From an uncultured Sphingorhabdus sp. (lineage in GTDB: Bacteria > Pseudomonadota > Alphaproteobacteria > Sphingomonadales > Sphingomonadaceae), in assembly GCA_947492905.1 (NCBI GenBank), contig CANLOL010000001.1, positions 288,578 through 352,577 on the forward strand: DNA of 64,000 nucleotides. Reading direction: 5' to 3'. The notes under the pieces are model-generated. The model saw only the letters and a list, made by a program, of their open reading frames with translations. It had not been told where the DNA came from and did no database searches. The stretch's first letter is position 1; every line of letters starts with the position of its first letter. This document shows positions 57,842 through 64,000 of the stretch, piece after piece. The translations under genes and the position numbers were made by a program.

Positions 57842-59053
57842 ATGAGCAAACCAACCGCTGCTGAACTAGACGAATTTACCCAAGAATGTGATGCTTGGTT
57901 TGCGAAAAACACACAGGCTGACCCTGGATTCATGTTGCCGCTAACCTTTATGGAGGTTAGCACGGATCAACAATTTGATTTCCTGCGCGATTGGCAACGC
58001 AAAGTGTATGAAGGCGGTTATCTGGGGATGAGCTGGCCCAAAGAATATGGCGGCGGCGGGATGCACAGCGATTATCAACGCATTGCAACGCGGATAATGA
58101 AAGCGCATGATGCGCCGATAATGATTAACGCTATTGGCAATGGTTGGGCTGGCCCGCTTTTGCTGGATATTGGCAGCGAAGCGGATAAACAACGTTATAT
58201 TAAACCCATGCTTTCTGCCGAAGAGATTTGGTGTCAGGGCTTTAGCGAGCCAGAGAATGGCAGTGACTTGGGCAATGCCCAATGCAAAGCTGTGCGTGAT
58301 GGTGATGAATATGTCATCAATGGTTCAAAAATTTGGACATCGCTGGGCGATCGCGCCGATATGATGATCTTATTAGCGCGCACAGATTTTGATGCGCCTA
58401 ACAAATATGCAGGCTTAAGCTTTTTCCTATCCCCGATGAAAATTGATGGCGTGGAAACAACACGGATTAAAAAATTAACCGGTGAATATGGCTTTACCCA
58501 ATGCTTTTTTACCGATGCACGCATATCGGCCGATTGCTTGGTCGCCGAAGAAGGCCAAGGCTGGATGGTGGCGATGAAAACGCTCGAATATGAGCGCGGG
58601 GCCAAAGTAAATCCTGTCGGCGGATATTTTGTCAAAGAAATGGATGTCATGAGCATTGTCGATTTGGCACGTACATCAAAACGCGGCGGAAAACCGGTGT
58701 TAGAAGACCCTATTTTGCGCGATAAATTAACCGAATTTATGATCGATATTCAGGCGCAAAACCTTAACAATCAACGCCGCCGTATGCCCCCGCTTAACAG
58801 CGATAGGCCGATGGGGCTGCCGCTCATGAACAAATTAGCGCGCACCGAAATGATTAGGGAATTGACGCAATTCTCCATGCAATTTCAGGGCAGCCAAGCA
58901 GGATATTATGTTGGCGATGATAATGCCGTCGATGATGGTCATTGGCACCGCAGCTATTTGAATAGTTTTTCCGCAACCATTGGCGGCGGTACTTCCGAAA
59001 TTCAGCGCAACATCATTGGCGAACATGTGCTTGGGCTTCCCAAAACCCGATAA
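57842..59053 (+). CDS. Acyl-CoA dehydrogenase family protein
   Basis: 403-residue flavoprotein that would introduce a 2,3-double bond into an acyl-CoA. Motifs are WPKEYGGGGMHSDYQ, WCQGFSEPENGSDLGNAQCKAVRDGDEYVINGSKIWTS for FAD and substrate, EYERGAKVNP, and the C-terminal GGGTSEIQRNIIGEHVLGLP. The substrate class is not clear. It precedes a crotonase, so both may belong to one acyl-CoA degradation pathway. Confidence 0.93.
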   Translation: MSKPTAAELDEFTQECDAWFAKNTQADPGFMLPLTFMEVSTDQQFDFLRDWQRKVYEGGYLGMSWPKEYGGGGMHSDYQRIATRIMKAHDAPIMINAIGNGWAGPLLLDIGSEADKQRYIKPMLSAEEIWCQGFSEPENGSDLGNAQCKAVRDGDEYVINGSKIWTSLGDRADMMILLARTDFDAPNKYAGLSFFLSPMKIDGVETTRIKKLTGEYGFTQCFFTDARISADCLVAEEGQGWMVAMKTLEYERGAKVNPVGGYFVKEMDVMSIVDLARTSKRGGKPVLEDPILRDKLTEFMIDIQAQNLNNQRRRMPPLNSDRPMGLPLMNKLARTEMIRELTQFSMQFQGSQAGYYVGDDNAVDDGHWHRSYLNSFSATIGGGTSEIQRNIIGEHVLGLPKTR

Positions 59054-59107
59054 TGACAGATTAAAGCCGCAACAGGCGCGATAAATATTAGAGAGAAAGA
59101 GATTATA

Positions 59108-59866
59108 ATGAGCGAAGTCTTAACCGAAACCCAAGATGGCGTATTGGTCATCACCATCAATCGCCCAGAGGCCAAAAATGCTGTGAACCGCGCTGTTGCC
59201 GAGGGCATTGCCGATGCGATGGAGAAACTTGATAATGACAATAGTATCAATGCGGCTATCATCACGGGCGCAGGCGGAACATTTTGTTCTGGTATGGACC
59301 TCAAAGCATTTTTAACAGGTGAAATGCCATCTATTAAGGGCAAGGGCTTTGCAGGTTTTATTGAATCACCGCCGAAAAAACCTCTGATCGCAGCGGTAGA
59401 GGGCTATGCTCTCGCAGGCGGGATGGAAGTGGCCATTGCAAGCGACTTGGTGGTTGCTAATGATAAAGCACAATTTGGTATCCCTGAGGTAAAGCGCTCC
59501 TTGGTCGCAGCAGCAGGTGGCTTGCTCAGCCTGCCCTCTATTGTTGGCAAACGTATGGCTATGGAATTGGCGCTGACAGGTGATTTCATTGATGCGCAGC
59601 GCGCTTATGAAATGGGCTTTGTCAATCGCATCACGGATGGTGCAGCAATTGATGGCGCATTGGAATTGGCAGCCAAAGTTGCCGCCAATGGCCCGCTAGC
59701 TTTGATTGCGACTAAGCGTATCATTAATGAACGCCCTGATTGGTCTAGCGAAGAGATGTGGGCAAAGCAGATGGAATTAAGCGGTCATGTTTTTGCATCC
59801 AATGATGCCAAAGAAGGTGCGCGGGCTTTTGCCGAAAAACGCAAACCCAATTGGACAGGCAGCTAA
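59108..59866 (+). CDS. Enoyl-CoA hydratase/isomerase family protein (crotonase)
   Basis: 252-residue crotonase-fold enzyme. The oxyanion-hole regions are TGAGGTFCSGMDLKAF and VEGYALAGGMEVAIASDLVVA, then FGIPEVKRSLVAAAGGL. The position of the second catalytic glutamate appears substituted in AAAGG, so hydratase activity is not certain; isomerase or other chemistry is possible. It begins 55 bases after the acyl-CoA dehydrogenase and has a GAGAAAGAG ribosome site. Confidence 0.92.
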   Translation: MSEVLTETQDGVLVITINRPEAKNAVNRAVAEGIADAMEKLDNDNSINAAIITGAGGTFCSGMDLKAFLTGEMPSIKGKGFAGFIESPPKKPLIAAVEGYALAGGMEVAIASDLVVANDKAQFGIPEVKRSLVAAAGGLLSLPSIVGKRMAMELALTGDFIDAQRAYEMGFVNRITDGAAIDGALELAAKVAANGPLALIATKRIINERPDWSSEEMWAKQMELSGHVFASNDAKEGARAFAEKRKPNWTGS

Positions 59867-59988
59867 GACGGAAAGCCCAAGACAGGAAGAAGTTTTAATC
59901 GCAGAGATAGATAAATTCCGAATTTATTTTCACTTGTAAAATATAAATTCCTAAGCCATGATTCCCGTATCAAAGTGTAAATCACTTT

Positions 59989-61794
59989 ATGGGGATCGGC
60001 TTGCGTTATTTGCTATTCATAATATTTTTGCTGCTGCCTCTCGCAGCACATAGCCAAGACACGCGCCCAGATAGTATCAATATATCGAACAGAATATGCA
60101 CTTTAACAGGCAGCGAAGGCGCAGATTTCAACGCATTAATAGCGCAAAAAAATCAATTTGATTGTAGTGAGGATAAATATTCTAAAACCACCGATTATCT
60201 GTGGTTGATCGCGAATGTAAAAGCACAAGCGGGTCAATTTTCTGATCCTATCATTCGCATGCGCACATCGCGCCATGGTGATGTCAGCATATTGCGTCAT
60301 TTTAACGATGGCAGCAGCTATAATGAATTTATTGCGCTCAAAGATATGAATGAAAAATGGCGATCGCCCTATGCTATCGCGGTTGATTTAAGAGATGATA
60401 TTGGCCGAAACCCCGATTTCATTGCGATAGGAATACAAAAGCCTTGGGACCCTCAAAACTGGCAAGATGTAAAGATATTAGAGCGCATATTAGACGAGCA
60501 GTTGGATCAAGAAAGCCGACAATATAGCGCTCTGATAACGGGTTTATTATTTGCGCCCATATTGCTTAATTTCGTCATTTTTATCATTATCCGTCAGCGT
60601 TTCATCCTCTATCACACGCTGATGGTTGTCGGCATCATGGTCAATCATATCAGCTGGACAGGACAGATATTTGATATTTTCCCATCCATCACAATGGCCG
60701 ATCGGTCGATAATATCCCATATTGCATTATCGGCCGTTGGCTTTGCAGCATGCATGTTGATACGCTCTATTTGTAATCCCAAAAAATTGGGCCGATTTTT
60801 ACAATCTACCTTGCTGATAGCGGGTAGCAGCTGCTTGCTGATAACCATCATTGTCATGATATTATCACCAGCTTGGCCGCTGATAGGGTCTCAGATATTT
60901 CATATATTCTTTATCATTATGACCTTCACCGCTCTATGCAGCCTAATATATGCAAGCTTGCGCGGCGACAAAATGGCGATGCTGCAATTGGCGGGGTTAT
61001 CATTTGCAATCGTCATCAGCATCATACGCGTTGGCCGTGCTTTGGGCTTTTGGGAAAATGCACCAGTCCTAGATTTGGAATTTAACATCGCTGTAATGCT
61101 AGAGCTGCTTACCATCAGCTATGTTGTGGGGCTTAGAGCCTATCAATTGCGCAAAAGCCGCGATGAAGCATTACAAGAGAGCAAAGTTTTAGGACTATTA
61201 GCGCATAGTGACTCGCTGACAAAATTGCTCAACCGCCGCGGTTTTATGGAGAAATATTCCAAAATTGCTGCGCAATCCGAAAAGCGCGACATCAACCGCG
61301 CTATCATGCTGATTGATATTGATAAATTCAAAAAAGTGAATGATGAATTTGGTCATGATGCAGGAGATATGGTTTTGGTACAGATGGGCACATTGCTGAA
61401 AAATAGCTGCCGTGAAAATGATATTTGTGCACGCTTAGGCGGCGAAGAATTTATCCTGCTTATTTCATCTTACAAAGAAAATGGTGTGGATTCCTTTGCC
61501 CAAAGATTACGCGCGACTATCAATAACCATGATTTTTCCGATGATGAAATCACCCTTGATAAAATTACGGTTAGTATCGGCATTGTAATGATGGATTTGG
61601 CCCAAGAGCGCGACTTTAAAGCCTATTATCACGCAGCAGATAAAGCGCTCTATAGTGCAAAACATCTAGGGCGCGATGCTATTGTCTTTGGGGAATTAAG
61701 CAAGCCGGATGCTCTGAGCGCATCAGACCATAAGCAAAGCAAAGAAGATGGCATAAAAAAAGGCGGAGATGAATTCACCCCCGCCACTTCATAA
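59989..61794 (+). CDS. Membrane diguanylate cyclase, 7TM-DISM sensor plus GGDEF
   Basis: 601-residue protein making cyclic di-GMP. A signal peptide (1-22) precedes a periplasmic DISM-type beta domain to about residue 170. Seven membrane helices follow from about 178 to 385. The GGDEF domain contains LDLLTKLLNRRGFMEKYSK-type SLTKLLNRRGF and the active site RLGGEEF at about 482-488. The inhibitory RxxD site (RENDI) lies five residues before GGEEF, so product inhibition is expected. No EAL or other output domain is present. By chance the C-terminal tail also contains the letters GGDEF; it is not an active site. Confidence 0.92.
   Translation: MGIGLRYLLFIIFLLLPLAAHSQDTRPDSINISNRICTLTGSEGADFNALIAQKNQFDCSEDKYSKTTDYLWLIANVKAQAGQFSDPIIRMRTSRHGDVSILRHFNDGSSYNEFIALKDMNEKWRSPYAIAVDLRDDIGRNPDFIAIGIQKPWDPQNWQDVKILERILDEQLDQESRQYSALITGLLFAPILLNFVIFIIIRQRFILYHTLMVVGIMVNHISWTGQIFDIFPSITMADRSIISHIALSAVGFAACMLIRSICNPKKLGRFLQSTLLIAGSSCLLITIIVMILSPAWPLIGSQIFHIFFIIMTFTALCSLIYASLRGDKMAMLQLAGLSFAIVISIIRVGRALGFWENAPVLDLEFNIAVMLELLTISYVVGLRAYQLRKSRDEALQESKVLGLLAHSDSLTKLLNRRGFMEKYSKIAAQSEKRDINRAIMLIDIDKFKKVNDEFGHDAGDMVLVQMGTLLKNSCRENDICARLGGEEFILLISSYKENGVDSFAQRLRATINNHDFSDDEITLDKITVSIGIVMMDLAQERDFKAYYHAADKALYSAKHLGRDAIVFGELSKPDALSASDHKQSKEDGIKKGGDEFTPATS
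61755..61785 (-). terminator. Terminator of sucC lying inside the GGDEF gene's 3' end
   Basis: On the minus strand GGCGGGGGTGAATTCATCTC-CGCC forms a stem of 12 pairs (three G-T) and is followed by TTTTTTT. It is located 24 bases past the sucC stop, overlapping the last codons of the convergent cyclase gene. Confidence 0.85.
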
Positions 61795-61808
61795 TCATTA
61801 TATTGGGA

Positions 61809-63005
61809 TTAGGCTTTAGCCACTTCCGCAACAATCTTTTTAGCAGCATCACCCAAATCAGATGCTGGTACGATGGGAAGGCCGCTGTTCGCTAAAATCT
61901 CTTTGCCTTGCTCAACATTCGTGCCCTCTAAACGAACAACCAATGGAACCGATAGATTAACTTCTTTGGCTGCTTCAACAATGCCTTGCGCAATAATATC
62001 GCATTTCATAATGCCGCCGAATATATTGACCAAAATGCCTTCTACTGCAGGATCAGCCAAAATGATTTTGAACGCAGCGGTTACTTTTTCTGTGGTAGCG
62101 CCGCCGCCAACATCAAGGAAGTTTGCAGGGAATGCACCGTTCAGCTTGATAATGTCCATTGTCGCCATAGCAAGGCCTGCACCATTGACCATACAACCAA
62201 TATTGCCGTCCAGTTTAATATAAGCCAGATCATATTTAGAGGCTTCGACTTCGGCAGGATCTTCTTCGGTTTCATCACGAAGCTCTGCAATATCTGGATG
62301 ACGGAACAATGCGTTACCATCGAAGCTCATCTTTGTATCGAGAACAAGCAATTGGCCATCTTTGGTTTCTACGAGCGGATTAATTTCCACCATTTCGCAA
62401 TCCATCTCGGTAAACGCTTTATAGAGTTTCGTTGTTAAAGATTCGCATTCAGCCGCTAAATCACCGCTAAGCTGCAATGCTTGGGCCGCTTTTTTTCCAT
62501 CGGCTTCGGTAAAGCCCACTAGAGGGTCAATAGTGATAGTCGTGATTTTTTCAGGCGTGTCATGCGCAACTGTTTCAATATCCATACCGCCTTCGGTAGA
62601 GATAATCATCGCCAATTGGCCCGTAGCGCGATCAACTAGCATAGAAAGATAATATTCGCTTTCTATATCAACGCCATCGGTCACATAAAGACGATTAACC
62701 TGTTTGCCTGCATCACCAGTTTGAATAGTCACCAATGTATTGCCGAGCATTTCTTTTGCATTGGCTTCGACATCTTCGATTGATTTTGACAAACGAACAC
62801 CGCCAGATGCATCAGGGCCAAGCTCTTTATATTTGCCCTTACCGCGTCCACCGGCATGGATTTGAGCCTTTACGACATAAAGAGGTCCAGGAAGTTGTTT
62901 AGCACCAGCAACGGCCTCTTCCACTGTCATAGCAGCGAAACCGGTTGGGATACCTATATCATATTTGGCAAGAAGTTCTTTGGCTTGATATTCATGAATG
63001 TTCAT
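61809..63005 (-). CDS. sucC: Succinyl-CoA synthetase subunit beta (ADP-forming)
   Basis: 398-residue TCA-cycle enzyme subunit with ATP-grasp and CoA-ligase parts. It begins [20 protein letters not shown]. Other blocks are [18 protein letters not shown] for nucleotide binding, [51 protein letters not shown] and [21 protein letters not shown] is the ribosome site. sucD would normally follow but is not here; the gene ends at a strong terminator convergent with the cyclase. Confidence 0.97.
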   Translation of the reverse strand: MNIHEYQAKELLAKYDIGIPTGFAAMTVEEAVAGAKQLPGPLYVVKAQIHAGGRGKGKYKELGPDASGGVRLSKSIEDVEANAKEMLGNTLVTIQTGDAGKQVNRLYVTDGVDIESEYYLSMLVDRATGQLAMIISTEGGMDIETVAHDTPEKITTITIDPLVGFTEADGKKAAQALQLSGDLAAECESLTTKLYKAFTEMDCEMVEINPLVETKDGQLLVLDTKMSFDGNALFRHPDIAELRDETEEDPAEVEASKYDLAYIKLDGNIGCMVNGAGLAMATMDIIKLNGAFPANFLDVGGGATTEKVTAAFKIILADPAVEGILVNIFGGIMKCDIIAQGIVEAAKEVNLSVPLVVRLEGTNVEQGKEILANSGLPIVPASDLGDAAKKIVAEVAKA

Positions 63006-63171
63006 TCTGACACCCTTAATTGGTTATACTAAATTGGTAAAAAGTTTGACGAGAGCTAAAGCATATCAACCCGCCAATGGCTAGGGAGAATCTGATATTA
63101 TCCTCAATTTTTTAATCCTTAATTTTTATGAGTTAAATCTATATTATACCGCGTAATTGACTGAAACTTCT

Positions 63172-63774
63172 TCACAGCAAGGCCAATTGCGTCAATTCAT
63201 TGCGCAATATAGCAGCATTTTTGAATATATGCCCATGCATGCCAGAGGCTTTAGCCGCCTCTATATTGGCGCTCATATCATCAATAAACAGCGATTCAGC
63301 GGCATTTATGTCAAATCGCTCTAGGGCCAATTGATATATAGCAGGATCAGGCTTTACCAATTTTTCGCGGCCCGAAACCACTATATCACGAAAATGATCA
63401 AATATGGGCTGCGTTGGCCGAAACCCATCCCAAAACTCAGCCCCGAAATTGGTTATCGCATATAATGGAACTCCCTGCGCTGCCAGAGCTTCCACTATTT
63501 CCAATGAACCCTCTATAGGGCCGGGAATAGTCTCGTTAAAGCGGCTTGTGTAAGCGCGAATAAGGGCTTCATATTTGGGGAATAGTGCAATCCGTTCAGC
63601 CGCCATATCGGCAAGAGCGCGACCCGCATCATGCTCAAAATGCCACCCAGGCGTCACGACATTTTCCAAAAACCAGTCCAATTCATCAGAATCGCTGATT
63701 AATTTTTCAAATAAATGGCGCAAATCCCAATGAAATAATACGCGGCCAACATCAAAAATCACATTTTTAATCAT
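63172..63774 (-). CDS. HAD-superfamily (IA, YihX-like) phosphatase
   Basis: 200-residue HAD hydrolase. Motif I is FDVGRVLFHWD, the DxG form of the YihX-like group. Motif II is AITNFG, motif III is KLVKPDPAIY, and motif IV is FIDDMSANIEAA. The cap domain holds the segment near HFEHDAGRALADMAAERIALFP. Sugar-phosphate substrates are typical of close relatives; here the substrate is unknown. It stands alone, with AT-rich intergenic sequence on both sides. Confidence 0.9.
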   Translation of the reverse strand: MIKNVIFDVGRVLFHWDLRHLFEKLISDSDELDWFLENVVTPGWHFEHDAGRALADMAAERIALFPKYEALIRAYTSRFNETIPGPIEGSLEIVEALAAQGVPLYAITNFGAEFWDGFRPTQPIFDHFRDIVVSGREKLVKPDPAIYQLALERFDINAAESLFIDDMSANIEAAKASGMHGHIFKNAAILRNELTQLALL

Positions 63775-63841
63775 GATTCGTCTTTCATAGGATTAATTTC
63801 GGATAATGTCTTATTCGCGTCATATTATCAAATTTGCATAG

Positions 63842-63873
63842 AAAAACCGTCCTGCCCTGCTGGGAAGAACGGT
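63842..63873 (-). terminator. Rho-independent terminator after rpmJ
   Basis: Minus-strand ACCGTTCTTCCC / GGGCAGGACGGT forms an 11-pair stem with one mismatch and an AGCA loop, followed by TTTTT. It lies about 60 bases past the rpmJ stop. Confidence 0.85.
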
Positions 63874-63931
63874 AATATACCATTATTTACACTCTATGGT
63901 GAACAAAGGGCATAGAGCCCTCGTCCAGCAT

Positions 63932-64000
63932 TCAACCTTGGCGCGCTTTGAAACGACGGTTGGTTTTGTTAATCACATAAACGCGTCCACGACGGCGGAT
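63932..64000 (-). CDS. rpmJ: 50S ribosomal protein L36, C-terminal part (start beyond window)
   Basis: The last 22 residues and stop of L36 are visible at the window edge: IRRRGRVYVINKTNRRFKAR followed by QG. This is the YkgO-type form without the zinc-binding cysteine/histidine set in the visible part, as usual in alphaproteobacteria. A terminator follows. Confidence 0.93.
   Translation of the reverse strand: MRRRGRVYVINKTNRRFKARQG

Noticed and set aside
61755-61785. Second GGDEF active site at the cyclase C-terminus
   Set aside because: The letters GGDEF near the end come from the terminator sequence. The surrounding fold motifs belong to the earlier GGEEF at about residue 484.

Overview
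This window looks like chromosomal DNA from an AT-rich alphaproteobacterium of the sphingomonad type. G+C is roughly in the mid-forties by eye. The evidence is a TonB-dependent receptor with a sphingomonad-style N-terminus, a panB / TPR protein / bamB / der cluster, a COQ4-family protein, a FYDLN-acid (TIGR02300) protein, an aroA-cmk-rpsA-ihfB cluster and an alphaproteobacterial L36. No phage, plasmid or complete insertion sequence is visible.

Layout. 1-6.3 kb: a partial TonB receptor, a short RlpA, a DUF2971 gene coupled to gyrB, and gyrB. 6.5-11.2 kb: an acyl-CoA ligase, an exported orphan, the xseB-ispA-coaD operon on the minus strand and a MliC-like lipoprotein. 11.3-18.4 kb: small membrane proteins, purL, a COQ4-like protein, a nitroreductase and a DUF418 protein. 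18.4-23.6 kb: an Hpt protein, then der, bamB, a TPR protein and panB. 23.8-29.1 kb: a membrane protein/XRE pair, a GH5 lipoprotein, a GDPD lipoprotein, an ArsC/Spx-like protein, a YdjM-like protein and purT. 29.1-32.5 kb: a GIY-YIG nuclease gene between inverted REP-like repeats, two AT-rich orphans and guaA. 32.9-38 kb: an M16 peptidase divergent from a BlaI/M56 pair with visible operators. 38-43.5 kb: an MBL hydrolase, nadA, a repeat-rich patch, nadC, an RNase T2 and an orphan. 43.5-47.2 kb: a DUF4112 protein, two overlapping solute-binding lipoproteins and tRNA-Leu. 47.3-52.5 kb: ihfB, rpsA, cmk, a small membrane protein, aroA and the TIGR02300 protein. 52.5-54.5 kb: tRNA-Ala with a 61-bp tandem repeat grown from its 3' end, then a truncated RHS tip with a HEXXH toxin-like domain and a coupled lipoprotein. 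54.6-64 kb: two MBL proteins, a FlbD-like small protein, an acyl-CoA dehydrogenase, a crotonase, a 7TM-GGDEF protein, sucC, a HAD phosphatase and the end of rpmJ.

Most genes are core metabolism: purine (purL, purT, guaA), NAD (nadA, nadC), CoA (panB, coaD), isoprenoid (ispA), aromatic (aroA) and TCA (sucC). Accessory material sits between them as short AT-rich orphan genes, often overlapping or abutting the stop codon of the preceding core gene, and as repeat-rich patches. The two places I consider most likely to hold something undescribed are the GIY-YIG/REP-like unit near 29.3-29.8 kb and the RHS toxin-tip/lipoprotein pair beside tRNA-Ala near 52.6-54.5 kb. All coordinates and motifs come from reading the sequence; family names are from memory and no database was searched.
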